Shown here: positions 1-8,515 of the stretch, one piece after another
Numbering within the stretch: position 1 is the first letter of the stretch
Layout of the letters: each line of letters starts with the position of its first letter
DNA from: Pseudomonas sp. GGS8
Lineage (GTDB): Bacteria; Pseudomonadota; Gammaproteobacteria; Pseudomonadales; Pseudomonadaceae
DNA: 64,000 nt
NCBI RefSeq assembly: GCF_024168645.1
Contig: NZ_JALJWF010000001.1
Location: forward strand, 4,839,501-4,903,500
Direction of reading: 5' to 3'
Made by a program: the position numbers and the translations under genes
The notes under the pieces: model-generated
Databases searched by the model: none
Told to the model about the DNA's origin: nothing
What the model saw: the letters and a program-made list of their open reading frames with translations, nothing else

Positions 1-291
1 AACCCGCAGATCAGACTCGGCGAACTGCAGATCGACATGAGTGCCCGTACGGTGTTACGGGCCGGCGCGACGGTGGACCTCACGGCGCGGGAATGGGCGC
101 TGTTCGAGGCATTTATCCAGCGCCCCAGCGCGTTGCTGTCCAAGGCGCAGCTCGAAGAACGGTTGTACGCATTCGGTGCCGAAATCGAGAGCAACACAAT
201 CGAGGTTTATATCAGCCGGTTGCGTAAGAAACTCGGGCGCGACCTGATTGAAACCGTGCGCGGCATGGGTTACCGGTTGATGTCCGCATGA
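1..291 (+). CDS. OmpR/PhoB-family response regulator, C-terminal part (5' end outside window)
   Basis: The reading frame is open from base 1 and ends with TGA at 289-291, so only the last 96 residues are present. They form a winged-helix effector domain: a beta-strand lead-in (RLGELQIDM), the DLTAREWALFEAF helix, the SNTIEVYISRLRKKLG recognition helix and the RGMGYRL wing. This is the typical OmpR/PhoB C-terminus; the receiver domain lies upstream of the window. It overlaps the start of the following kinase gene by 4 bp (ATGA), so the two form a two-component pair that is translationally coupled. The best match in style is the QseB/PmrA/TctD group, but the signal cannot be read from this fragment. 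Confidence 0.93.
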   Translation, partial: NPQIRLGELQIDMSARTVLRAGATVDLTAREWALFEAFIQRPSALLSKAQLEERLYAFGAEIESNTIEVYISRLRKKLGRDLIETVRGMGYRLMSA

Positions 292-1628
292 AATCGTCCA
301 GCCTGCAAAGACGTCTCGGTCTGGGCTTGACCCTGGGCATGACCTTGCTTTGGCTGGGGGCGACCGTCGGCGCCTGGCTGGTGGTGCAACATGAGTTGAA
401 CGAGGCATTCGACAGCGCGCTGGAAGAGACGGCGCAACGCATCCTGCCCCTGGCCGTACTGGAAATCAGCAAACGGGAAAAGCCCGATGAGACACAACAC
501 GTGGCCCCGCTGACAACGCACAAGGAATACCTGACCTATCTGGTGCGTGATGCCAGTGGCAAGATCCAGATGCAATCCCACGACGCCAATCCGAATATCT
601 TCAACAAACAACCGGCTGAAGGTTTCTCCACCACTGATAAATACCGTCTGTATGGCGCCAGTGCGTTGCGGGAAACACTGTTCATCGAAATCGCCGAGCC
701 CCTTGGTCATCGCCGTGAGGCCGCGCGGGAAGCCTTGTTTGCCTTGCTGTTGCCGCTATTGGCGCTGATTCCCATCAGCCTGTTGGGCACCTGGTTATTC
801 GTGCGCATCAGCCTGCGCAGCGTATTGGCCTATCGTCGAGCGGTGGAGGCCCGTGGGGTGGGTGATCTGTCGCCGATCAAAACGTCGCGCCTGCCGGCCG
901 AAATCGATCCGCTGGCTGACGCGGTCAACCATCTGCTGGAGCGCTTGCGTAAGGCCCTGGAGGCCGAGCGCAGTTTTACCGCCAATAGCGCTCATGAACT
1001 GCGCACGCCACTGGCCGCGACCCTGGCGCAGGTCCAGCGGTTGCGTCACGAAGCGCCCGAGGGCCCGTTGCGAGTGCGCGCGGCAAAGATCGAAAACTCG
1101 TTGCGCGAGTTGGCGCGGCTCTCGGAAAAGCTCATGCAACTGGCCAAGGCCGAGGGCGGTGGGCTGTTGTCCGAAACGCCCCAGGATCTCGTTCCGTTGC
1201 TGGTCCATGTGGTTGATGAGTGGAACCATAGCAGCGCTCGCCACATCGAGCTGCAGTTGCCCACCCAGGCCAGTGTGTACTCGGTCATTGATCCAGACGC
1301 TTTCGGTATTCTGTTGCGCAACCTGATCGAGAATGCGCTGAAGTACGGTGCAATGGATCAACCGATCGAAGTCAGCCTCACCGACCAGGCGCTGCTGCGG
1401 GTGGTCAATGGCGGCCCGGTGGTGCCGGCACCCATGTTGCAGCACCTGACCGAGCGTTTTGTGCGCGGTCACAGTGAAGCGAGCGGGTCAGGGTTGGGGT
1501 TGGCGATTGCCAAAACCATTGTGCAGGGGGTCAATGCGCAAATGATGCTGGTGTCGCCGGCAACAGGTCGACAGGAGGGATTCGAAGTCCGCGTCTGGTT
1601 ACCGCTCGTATCCACTGTCGAAGGCTGA
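288..1628 (+). CDS. Sensor histidine kinase
   Basis: This 446 aa inner-membrane kinase is the partner of the preceding response regulator. A first membrane segment spans about residues 10-33, a periplasmic loop of about 115 residues follows, and the second membrane segment is at about 149-172. The H-box FTANSAHELRTPLA carries the phosphoacceptor His236. An N-box (NLIENALKYG) and a G2 box (GSGLGLAIA) follow. The G1 region reads VVNGGPVVP where most family members have an Asp followed by NGPGIP, so the usual adenine-binding Asp is replaced by Asn and one glycine is lost. The start overlaps the regulator stop (ATGA). The layout is that of QseC/TctE-like kinases; the stimulus is unknown. Confidence 0.93.
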   Translation: MKSSSLQRRLGLGLTLGMTLLWLGATVGAWLVVQHELNEAFDSALEETAQRILPLAVLEISKREKPDETQHVAPLTTHKEYLTYLVRDASGKIQMQSHDANPNIFNKQPAEGFSTTDKYRLYGASALRETLFIEIAEPLGHRREAAREALFALLLPLLALIPISLLGTWLFVRISLRSVLAYRRAVEARGVGDLSPIKTSRLPAEIDPLADAVNHLLERLRKALEAERSFTANSAHELRTPLAATLAQVQRLRHEAPEGPLRVRAAKIENSLRELARLSEKLMQLAKAEGGGLLSETPQDLVPLLVHVVDEWNHSSARHIELQLPTQASVYSVIDPDAFGILLRNLIENALKYGAMDQPIEVSLTDQALLRVVNGGPVVPAPMLQHLTERFVRGHSEASGSGLGLAIAKTIVQGVNAQMMLVSPATGRQEGFEVRVWLPLVSTVEG

Positions 1629-1746
1629 GGGCATGCTTGGCATGTGCTCACTGTTCGCCACGATTTTCTCTGGCTGCCCCTAGGCTAAGAGGTCCGGGCA
1701 GAATTACTGCACTGATCTCAGTGCCAGGTTGACATGTGTAAAAGTA

Positions 1747-2412
1747 TTATCGCTCAGCAACCAATAGCAACGACTGCGGCACCGGACTTTGCGGATGCTG
1801 CGGCTCCTGCAGGCTGGCCAGCCGAAAACCGGCCATGTCCAGTGCATTGAGCCAACTGGACAAGGTGCGCGAGTACCACGGCATGGGTTGCCACTGCCCC
1901 TTGAACCCGGCGAAGGTCTCTTCCCGCCAACCGTCCTGATAGTCGCCCGCCGCCGCGGTCCACGGGTGCAGCGTCTGGATTACCAGCGCGCCACCGGGGG
2001 CGAGCAGGGCGTTCATGGCGGCGAGCAGGGGGATGATGTCCTGCTGCAACAGGGCGAAGTTGGCGCAAATCAGGTTGTAGTGGCTTCCGATGTCCACTTT
2101 CGCCTCCACCAACGCTTCATAGCTCGCCAAATGCACCTGCGCAGAGCCCGCCGCCCGCGCCGCCTCGACCAGCGTCGCATCGCCATCCACTCCGACCGCC
2201 TCGATGCTCCGTTCAGCCAGCGCACGCAACAACCATCCTTCGCCGCAACCCAGGTCGAGCACACGCTCGGGCTGACGACCCAGTATCGCCAGCAGGATGG
2301 CCTGGTCGGTGACGGTGAGGCGGCTTTCGATCGCTCCAGTGCGGATAGCCTCGATCCAGGATTGGGCATTGTGGTGCCAGCTCTGGAGGAGGATGGATTC
2401 GGGGGCGGGCAT
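1747..2412 (-). CDS. Class I SAM-dependent methyltransferase
   Basis: This is a 221 aa cytoplasmic protein with the Rossmann-type methyltransferase fold. Motif I is VLDLGCGEGWLL at about residues 46-57, followed by an acidic post-motif (GVDGD) and the NLICANFALLQQD strand, where the methyl-acceptor pocket usually lies. The frame is open upstream to 2613, but I chose the ATG at 2412 because the extra 67 residues are low-complexity and overlap the promoter of the divergent secretion operon. It converges on the histidine kinase gene and shows no operon partner. The substrate cannot be inferred; UbiG-like small-molecule methylation is possible but unsupported. Confidence 0.85.
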   Translation of the reverse strand: MPAPESILLQSWHHNAQSWIEAIRTGAIESRLTVTDQAILLAILGRQPERVLDLGCGEGWLLRALAERSIEAVGVDGDATLVEAARAAGSAQVHLASYEALVEAKVDIGSHYNLICANFALLQQDIIPLLAAMNALLAPGGALVIQTLHPWTAAAGDYQDGWREETFAGFKGQWQPMPWYSRTLSSWLNALDMAGFRLASLQEPQHPQSPVPQSLLLVAER

Positions 2413-2600
2413 TTTGATGTCCAGAGTAATGGGGTGGATGGAAGGATAGGACAAGTGCGGGGCCTTGTTGGGGAAAGAGCTGAACCGGGGCAATTGCAGG
2501 GATAAAACTCGTGTGCCTGTGACGGTCTGTCGATTGCTACACACAGTCGTTCGGCATGATCTAAGCTCCTCAAGGTATGGCTTTTCGAGCAGGGGTTTCC

Positions 2601-4379
2601 ATGCGAAACACACCTGAAAACAGTCTGAAAATAGCGTTGAAAGCCTGTAGAGACAGCTTTGTTTCTGTTGGCTTTTTCAGCTTTTTCATCAACGCGCTGA
2701 TGCTCGTTCCCACCTTCTATATGCTTCAGGTGTATGGACGAGTGGTCACCAGCGGAAGTCTGACGACCCTGGCGATGCTGACGCTAATCATGACCGGGTT
2801 GGTGGTAACACTCGGTTCCCTGGAATGGGTGCGTTCACGCATCATGGTTCGGGTCAGTACCCGGCTGGATGTGTTGCTGGGTCGCCAGGTCTATAAGGCC
2901 AGTTTCAAACGGGCGCTGGAAAGTGGCGGCATGGATGCTTCAGCCCAGTCGCTCAACGACTTGACGGGCTTGAGACAGTTTCTCTCCGGTAATGGACTAT
3001 TCGCCTTTTTCGATGCGCCCTGGTTGCCTATCTATGTTGCTGTGATGTTCATGTTCCATCCCTGGTATGGCTGGGTAGCGGTGGGCAGTGCGTTGGTGTT
3101 GTTATTGCTCGCGTTTCTCAATGAGAGGTTGACGGGGCCGACACTTGCCCAGGCTAACAAGGAACATATCAGCGCGACGCTCCACACCACGAAAAATCTG
3201 CGCAACGCTGAAGTCATCGAGTCCATGGGTATGCTTGAAACCCTGATGGACCGTTGGGGGCGTCGCCAAAGACATGTCCTGATGCTGCAGTCCGGGGCGA
3301 GTGATAGAGGTGGCATCATCAGCACGCTTTCCAGGTCCTTCCGGATCCTGGTGCAATCGCTGATCCTGGGTCTGGGGGCGTACCTGACCGTGGATCACCA
3401 GGTGGGGCCAGGCATGGTGTTTGCCGGGTCCGTGTTGCTAGGGCGCGCATTGGCCCCCATCGATCTGATCATCGGCAGCTGGAAGGGCTTTATTGCAGCC
3501 CGTTCGCAGTACCGCCGCCTCAACGACATCCTCGACAAACAACAGGCTCAGCCCGAGCGTATGTCATTGCCTGCGCCTCAGGGGCATGTGCAGGTGGAGA
3601 ATTTGATCGTCGCGGCACCTGGCTCGAAAACCCCGATCATCAAAAACTTAAGTTTCAGCGCACCTGCCGGCTGCATAGTCGGAATCATCGGTCCAAGTGC
3701 CGCGGGCAAGTCCACCCTGGCCAGGGCGCTGATGGGGGTATGGGGGCCGCAGCATGGGGTGGTCCGGCTCGATGGCGCGGACATCAGCGCATGGGACAAA
3801 CATGAACTTGGGCCGTACATCGGTTACTTGCCCCAGGACATTGAATTATTCGAAGGCAGCGTCAGCGAGAACATTGCCCGCTTCGCCGAGGTCGATTCCG
3901 AGAAAGTCGTTCTGGCGGCCAAGTCTGCCGGCGTTCACGAAATGATTCTGCTGTTGCCCGATGGCTATGACACCGTCATTGGCAGCGATGGCGTCATGCT
4001 GTCGGGAGGGCAGCGCCAACGCATCGGCCTGGCCCGTGCCCTGTATGGCAACCCGCGGCTGATTATCCTCGACGAGCCCAATTCCAATCTCGACGAAGTC
4101 GGTGATCGCGCCCTGGCGGTGGCTATCCAGCAGCTCAAGCTGACAGGTGCAACCCTTTTTGTGATTACCCACCGAACCAACATTGTGTCCCAACTTGACC
4201 GGCTGATGGTGATGAGTGATGGCGCTATCAGTCTCTATGGACCACGCGAACAAGTGCTGGCCGAACTCGCGCAGCGGGCACAAAAGCACGCCACGCAAGC
4301 AGGCGCAAGCGTGGCTTCGGTGGCTACTCGCAAGGGTGATGCCGATGAACAGTACGATGCTCACTCGTCAAACAGATAA
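2601..4379 (+). CDS. Type I secretion system permease/ATPase (PrtD/AprD type)
   Basis: This 592 aa inner-membrane ABC exporter is the energising subunit of a type I secretion system. The N-terminal half carries about six membrane helices, starting at VGFFSFFINALMLVPTFYML. There is no C39 peptidase or C39-like domain, which places it in the PrtD/AprD type rather than the HlyB or LapB type. The nucleotide-binding domain has Walker A GPSAAGKST (about residues 363-371), the signature LSGGQRQR (about 467) and Walker B LIILDEP (about 488). I chose the ATG at 2601 because AGGGGT lies five bases upstream; an in-frame ATG at 2577 has poor Shine-Dalgarno spacing. The next gene begins inside its 3' end. 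The nearby giant repeat proteins are the obvious cargo. Confidence 0.93.
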   Translation: MRNTPENSLKIALKACRDSFVSVGFFSFFINALMLVPTFYMLQVYGRVVTSGSLTTLAMLTLIMTGLVVTLGSLEWVRSRIMVRVSTRLDVLLGRQVYKASFKRALESGGMDASAQSLNDLTGLRQFLSGNGLFAFFDAPWLPIYVAVMFMFHPWYGWVAVGSALVLLLLAFLNERLTGPTLAQANKEHISATLHTTKNLRNAEVIESMGMLETLMDRWGRRQRHVLMLQSGASDRGGIISTLSRSFRILVQSLILGLGAYLTVDHQVGPGMVFAGSVLLGRALAPIDLIIGSWKGFIAARSQYRRLNDILDKQQAQPERMSLPAPQGHVQVENLIVAAPGSKTPIIKNLSFSAPAGCIVGIIGPSAAGKSTLARALMGVWGPQHGVVRLDGADISAWDKHELGPYIGYLPQDIELFEGSVSENIARFAEVDSEKVVLAAKSAGVHEMILLLPDGYDTVIGSDGVMLSGGQRQRIGLARALYGNPRLIILDEPNSNLDEVGDRALAVAIQQLKLTGATLFVITHRTNIVSQLDRLMVMSDGAISLYGPREQVLAELAQRAQKHATQAGASVASVATRKGDADEQYDAHSSNR

Positions 4380-5670
4380 CTTCGCCGACCTGGCGGTATC
4401 TGATCGAAAGATCCGTCGCCTGGGTTTTGGCATTTTATTGATGACCTTCGGGGTATTCGGCACTTGGGCGGCGGTCGCACCGATCGATGGCGCGGCTTAC
4501 GCGCCTGGCGTGGTCACCGTGCAGGCTTATCGGAAAACGGTGCAACACCTCGAAGGTGGCATCGTCAAAGAGGTGTTGGCCCATGACGGTGACATCGTCA
4601 AACAAGATGACCCGCTGATTATTCTCGATGATGCCCAGCTGCGATCCGAATACGAGATGACCCGAAGCCAGCTCATTGCCGCCAGAGCCATGGAGGCAAG
4701 ACTCAAGGCTGAGCGGGACAATCTGCCAGTAATTGGCTTTGACGTCATGAGCGATCCCGACAGCCTGCGAGGTGCCGAAGCGCGCCAGGGCGAGACCCAG
4801 GTATTCAACGCACGACGGGGGTCACGGCTGGGCCAGATATCGGTGCTGAAAGAGCGCATTGGTCAGTTGAATCAACAGATCAAGGGGCTGGAGGCGATGA
4901 TCGGGGTCAAGGGCCAACTGAATAAATCCTACAGCGGTGAAATCGTTGAATTGACCGACCTGTTGTCGCAAGGATTCGTCGACAAACAACGTCTGCTGGA
5001 GCAGCAGCGCAAGCTTGAAATGGTCAAGTCCGAATTGGCCGACCATCGTTCGACCATCACCAGGACGCGCCTGCAGATCAATGAAACACAGCTGCAGATT
5101 CTACAAGTCGATAAAGACTTCAATGCCGATGTCGCCAAACAATTGGCCGATGTCCAGACCAAAATCTACGACCTGCAAGAGAAGGCTTCCGCGCTGGAGG
5201 ACCGGCTCAGCCATATCATCATCCGCGCACCCGAGTCGGGCATGGTGATTGGCATGACGGTGCATACGATTGGCGGCGTCGTGCGCTCGGCGACGCCTTT
5301 GCTGGACATTGTTCCCTCGGTTTCAGCACTGGTCATAGAGGCCCAGGTGGCGCCGGTCGATATCGATCGCATCGCCATCGGCAAGCGTGCCGATATCCGT
5401 TTCGGCGCGTTCAACAGTGCGACCACGCCGGTGATCCAGGGCGAGGTCATCAGTGTTTCGGCGGACCGGCTGGTCAACGAAAAGACAGGGACTCCCTATT
5501 ACCTGGCGCGGGTCCGGGTCACCGAAGCCGGCGTGCGCGCCTTGGGTGATCGCAAATTACTGCCGGGGATGCCTGCGGACGTGTTGATCATCACGGGGCA
5601 ACGCACGCTGTTGCAATACCTTCTGCAGCCGGCCCGCAATGTCATCTCTCAAGCGATGATCGAGGAGTGA
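4345..5670 (+). CDS. Type I secretion adaptor (HlyD/PrtE family)
   Basis: This 441 aa periplasmic adaptor links the ABC exporter to the outer membrane channel. It has a short cytoplasmic N-terminus, one membrane helix (LGFGILLMTFGVFGTWAAVA, about residues 26-45), a biotinyl-lipoyl-like half-motif (HLEGGIVKEVLAHDGDIVKQ), long coiled-coil hairpins (about 100-300), then the second lipoyl half and a beta-barrel (IIRAPESGMVIGM). The start at 4345 was chosen because AAGGG lies eight bases upstream. It overlaps the ATPase gene by 35 bp, and its stop lies immediately before the channel gene, so the three are co-translated. The length is normal for PrtE/AprE. Confidence 0.93.
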   Translation: MNSTMLTRQTDNFADLAVSDRKIRRLGFGILLMTFGVFGTWAAVAPIDGAAYAPGVVTVQAYRKTVQHLEGGIVKEVLAHDGDIVKQDDPLIILDDAQLRSEYEMTRSQLIAARAMEARLKAERDNLPVIGFDVMSDPDSLRGAEARQGETQVFNARRGSRLGQISVLKERIGQLNQQIKGLEAMIGVKGQLNKSYSGEIVELTDLLSQGFVDKQRLLEQQRKLEMVKSELADHRSTITRTRLQINETQLQILQVDKDFNADVAKQLADVQTKIYDLQEKASALEDRLSHIIIRAPESGMVIGMTVHTIGGVVRSATPLLDIVPSVSALVIEAQVAPVDIDRIAIGKRADIRFGAFNSATTPVIQGEVISVSADRLVNEKTGTPYYLARVRVTEAGVRALGDRKLLPGMPADVLIITGQRTLLQYLLQPARNVISQAMIEE

Positions 5671-5672
5671 TC

Positions 5673-7052
5673 ATGCGAGCGTCGACAGTTCTGCTGGGCG
5701 GGGCGTTCATGTTTGCCGCGGGTGCCGTTCTGGCGCAAACCACTGAAGCAAAGCCGACCGGGGTCAATGCCTCGACGTATTCCACTGATCTCATGCAGTT
5801 GTATCGCGAGGCCCGGCTGGAAGACCCGCGAGTATTGGCCTCGTATGCGCGAGTGAAGGCGGGCGAGGAACATCAACGCGAGGCCCTGGGCTCGCTGTTA
5901 CCACAGGTAGCGCTCAACGCCGGGCAGAACCGGATTCATCAGGAGAGCGACCTGGTGCAGCGCAGTTACGATAGCGAAATCTACAGCCTGTCGCTGCGTC
6001 AGTACCTCTACAACAAGGCCGCGTGGGAGAACTACCAAAGATTCAAAAGCCTGGCCAAGCAAACCGAATCAGAAGCGCAGGAGGCCCAGGCTGAGGCCAC
6101 AGTGGATTTGGCCCAGCGTTACTTCGCCGCGTTGGCGGCCGAGGATGAACTGGAATTGGTAAGGGCGGAGCGTCAAACCACGCAAAAGAGTCTGGACAGA
6201 GTCAATGCGTTGTACGAAAAGCAGCTGGCGTTGATTACCGATCAGCTCGACCTCAAGGCCCGGGTCGATTTGCTGGCGGCGCAGGAACTGGATGCCCAGA
6301 ACCAAGCCAGCATCACGCGCGAGGCACTGGCGGAAATCGTCGGCCGGCCGGTCAAGGAGAAGCTCAACCGGATTCGCGATGACGTGCAACTACAGGTCTC
6401 GACACAGAGTCTTGAAACGTGGGTCCGCGAGGGGGTAGCGCAAAACCCGGCGCTCAAGGCTAATGAAAGTGGTGTCGAGGCAGCAGGCGCTGCGTTGCGT
6501 GGCGGCAAGGGCGGGCACTATCCGACCGTGAGCCTTTCTCTGAGCGCGCAGCAGACCAACGAGGGCTACAACAACTCCCTGGCGCCGCGTACCGACAGTT
6601 ATGTCGCCGGTATTGGCGTGCAAGTGCCGCTGTACAGCGGCGGCTCAACCTCGGCGCGGGTGCGTGGGCTCTACCAGGATCAGATCGTGGCAGAGCAGCA
6701 ACTGGAAGCAGTTCAGCGCCAAGTGGTCAAGGAGATCACCACCGCTTACCTGACCGCCAACTCGAGCGCAGAAAAGATCAGTGCGAGCCGGCATGCCTTG
6801 GCCTCGGCACAACTGTCCAGAGTGGCGGCAGAGAAAGGACTCAGTTACGGAATGGTCAATGCCGTCGATGTACTGACCAGCGTACGCAACGAATTCCGGG
6901 CTCGTCGTGATCTGCTCAAGACGCAATACGACTTCGTCACCAATGTCTTCACGCTCAATCGCTGGGCGGGCAAGCCGCCTGTCGAGAGTGTCGAAAACGT
7001 CAATGCCTGGTTGAGCCCCCGCAGCTCCAGCCAAAAACTCGCATCCCCCTGA
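5673..7052 (+). CDS. TolC-family outer membrane channel of the type I secretion system
   Basis: This 459 aa exported protein has a clear signal peptide (MRASTVLLGGAFMFAAGAVLA, cleavage before QTTEA). It shows the duplicated TolC architecture: long alpha-helical stretches rich in Ala, Glu and Gln with two OEP repeats (about residues 35-240 and 250-440), and the LYSGGSTSARVRG segment typical of the second repeat. The ATG at 5673 follows GAGGAG with a five-base spacer. A GTG at 5667 in the same frame would place the start inside the adaptor stop and is less likely. It completes the exporter made by the two preceding genes, giving a dedicated system with its own channel. Confidence 0.93.
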   Translation: MRASTVLLGGAFMFAAGAVLAQTTEAKPTGVNASTYSTDLMQLYREARLEDPRVLASYARVKAGEEHQREALGSLLPQVALNAGQNRIHQESDLVQRSYDSEIYSLSLRQYLYNKAAWENYQRFKSLAKQTESEAQEAQAEATVDLAQRYFAALAAEDELELVRAERQTTQKSLDRVNALYEKQLALITDQLDLKARVDLLAAQELDAQNQASITREALAEIVGRPVKEKLNRIRDDVQLQVSTQSLETWVREGVAQNPALKANESGVEAAGAALRGGKGGHYPTVSLSLSAQQTNEGYNNSLAPRTDSYVAGIGVQVPLYSGGSTSARVRGLYQDQIVAEQQLEAVQRQVVKEITTAYLTANSSAEKISASRHALASAQLSRVAAEKGLSYGMVNAVDVLTSVRNEFRARRDLLKTQYDFVTNVFTLNRWAGKPPVESVENVNAWLSPRSSSQKLASP

Positions 7053-7421
7053 TCCTGCCAGCAATACCGACGTCGTATACCTCTCTCCAGCCAGGCTGGT
7101 TTTCCAGTGCATGCCCACGGGCCTGGGGCTGGCTTGTGGGGGCTCGGTGATATAGGCCTTCGCCGATAAATTGACGACGTTTTTATTCTCATACTTTCTT
7201 TTTCGCCATTCGTCGGTTAATTGACGATTTTGGTCGAGGGTAGACCTTGGCCGCAGGTCGCCGACGGCGAGTCTAAGACCTTGATTTCCTAGGGGGAAGG
7301 CTCCTCTTGGGAGCATTGGCCGGGCTACCCGCAGGAGGCTGAGTCGACGACTGGCGGATGTCTGGGCCGGCAGCGCGCTGGGCTGGCCTAGACTCAGTTG
7401 AGCGGTTCGAGGGAGCACGTC
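7053..7421. other. Intergenic region after the secretion operon
   Basis: About 370 bp with no credible gene. It holds a direct repeat of AATTGACGA (near 7167 and 7220) on either side of an AT-rich tract, which could be promoter or regulator-binding DNA for the downstream regulator. A short GCTCC/GGAGC stem lies near 7300. I could not fix a convincing sigma-70 promoter or a Rho-independent terminator here. Confidence 0.4.
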
Positions 7422-7677
7422 ATCAAACGCAACCTATTGATGATTATTCCTATTTCTGTTGTTTCGATGGCTTTTGCCCGGCTTCTGGGAACGTCCGCAA
7501 TCCCTGCCGGTGCAACGGGTGGAAGTGTCCCTCAGGGCTAATACCGAGTGGGCACTGTCAAGGCCTGTCGGCGCTCGCATCTGTCCTTCAATGGTGGGTG
7601 GTCAGGTGAATGAGCTGCTGATCCAGGAAGGCCAACGGGTGGAGGCCATCGTGCATTTTTCAAGGGAGTCAGGACGG
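7422..7677 (+). pseudogene. Remnant of a periplasmic adaptor (membrane fusion protein) gene
   Basis: A Shine-Dalgarno-like GGGAG at 7411-7415 is followed six bases later by ATC where a start codon is expected. The codons after it read KRNLLMIIPISVVSMAFA, which looks like an export signal. That frame stops after about 39 codons. A +1 frame continues with WERPQSLPVQRVEV and then VGGQVNELLIQEGQRVEA, which resembles the first lipoyl half-motif of HlyD/RND adaptors. The frame ends at 7677, three bases before the next gene. Start loss, a frameshift and loss of roughly three quarters of the gene are all inferred from this reading. Alternatively it is non-coding DNA that resembles an adaptor by chance. 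Confidence 0.45.
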
Positions 7678-7679
7678 TA

Positions 7680-8396
7680 ATGACGACCCAAATAAAACCA
7701 ATAAGCGTGATGCTGATCGACTGTCGTCCTCTTGTGCTGATGGGCCTTCAGGACTTGATCAACGCCCGCAAGCCTCAGATGGAAGTGAGCGGGCAGGCCA
7801 CTACCTATACCAAAGCGCTGGATCTTGCCGATCAGTTGCGTCCCGATGTCATTTTTTTCAGTTTCTTTCCGGATGCGCTGAACCCGTTGGCGGTTGTCGC
7901 GGGGCTCGCCCGCAGCGCCGAAATCAAAGTGCTGGTGCTCAAGAGTCTGTACGAAACCGTCCCCGTTGCCCAGGCGATAGAGGCGGGCGCACGCGGCGTC
8001 GTGCTGGCGGAAGACCCGACGGAATCGATCATCCGAGCCATCATCCAGGTCCATCATCGTGACATCGGGCTGGATAGAGCCTGGGTTGGTGGGCTTTCCG
8101 ACTATGTCGCGACCGGGCATATACCCTTGAAATGCAATTCGGAGCAGGCGAAACAAGCGCGATTGACGCTGCGTGAAAGGGAACTGATTCGCGCCATCGT
8201 GGGGGATCCGTCTGCCAAATACATGTGCATCGCCGGGCGCCTGGGTATCAGTGAGCACACCGTGCACAACCACCTCAGTAACATTTATCAAAAGCTTAAT
8301 CTCGTTAACCGTATCGACTTGCTGATATACGCACAGAAGCACGGGCTCACCAACAATGAAGAACCGCCCGAGTCCACTTGGGTGGAACTGCATTGA
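7680..8396 (+). CDS. LuxR-family response regulator-like protein with degenerate receiver
   Basis: This is a 238 aa cytoplasmic DNA-binding protein. Residues about 8-125 have the size and pattern of a receiver domain. However, the acidic pair is reduced to one Asp (MLIDC), the phosphoacceptor position reads DVIFFSFFPD instead of an LLD motif, and the conserved Lys near the end is replaced (GVVLAEDP). The C-terminal LuxR/GerE helix-turn-helix at about 158-222 is intact (LTLRERELIRAIV, ISEHTVHNHLSNIYQKL). It lies between the secretion operon and the four cargo genes, which makes it a candidate regulator of them. Regulation without phosphorylation is likely; the signal is unknown. Confidence 0.88.
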   Translation: MTTQIKPISVMLIDCRPLVLMGLQDLINARKPQMEVSGQATTYTKALDLADQLRPDVIFFSFFPDALNPLAVVAGLARSAEIKVLVLKSLYETVPVAQAIEAGARGVVLAEDPTESIIRAIIQVHHRDIGLDRAWVGGLSDYVATGHIPLKCNSEQAKQARLTLRERELIRAIVGDPSAKYMCIAGRLGISEHTVHNHLSNIYQKLNLVNRIDLLIYAQKHGLTNNEEPPESTWVELH

Positions 8397-8463
8397 ATTT
8401 CTTTGGGGCGCCCAGGCCGTCACTGTGTCGCCGTCCGTGAATCCCATATCAGACCTGTAAGGC

Positions 8464-8500
8464 ATGCGAGGGTGGTTTCTACGCCACCCTCGCATTCTTT
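8464..8500. terminator. Rho-independent terminator between the regulator and repeat protein 1
   Basis: A 12-bp perfect stem (ATGCGAGGGTGG and its complement, arms 8464-8475 and 8484-8495) is followed on the plus strand by TCTTTT. It therefore ends the regulator transcript most clearly. It also lies just past the stop codon of the minus-strand repeat-protein gene. The same stem sequence follows the other three repeat-protein genes. Confidence 0.75.
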
Positions 8501-8515
8501 TACGCGCGCGCTTCC

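Noticed and set aside
2577..2600. Upstream ATG as start of the secretion ATPase
   Set aside because: The AAGG sequence ends one base before this ATG, whereas AGGGGT is well placed before the ATG at 2601.
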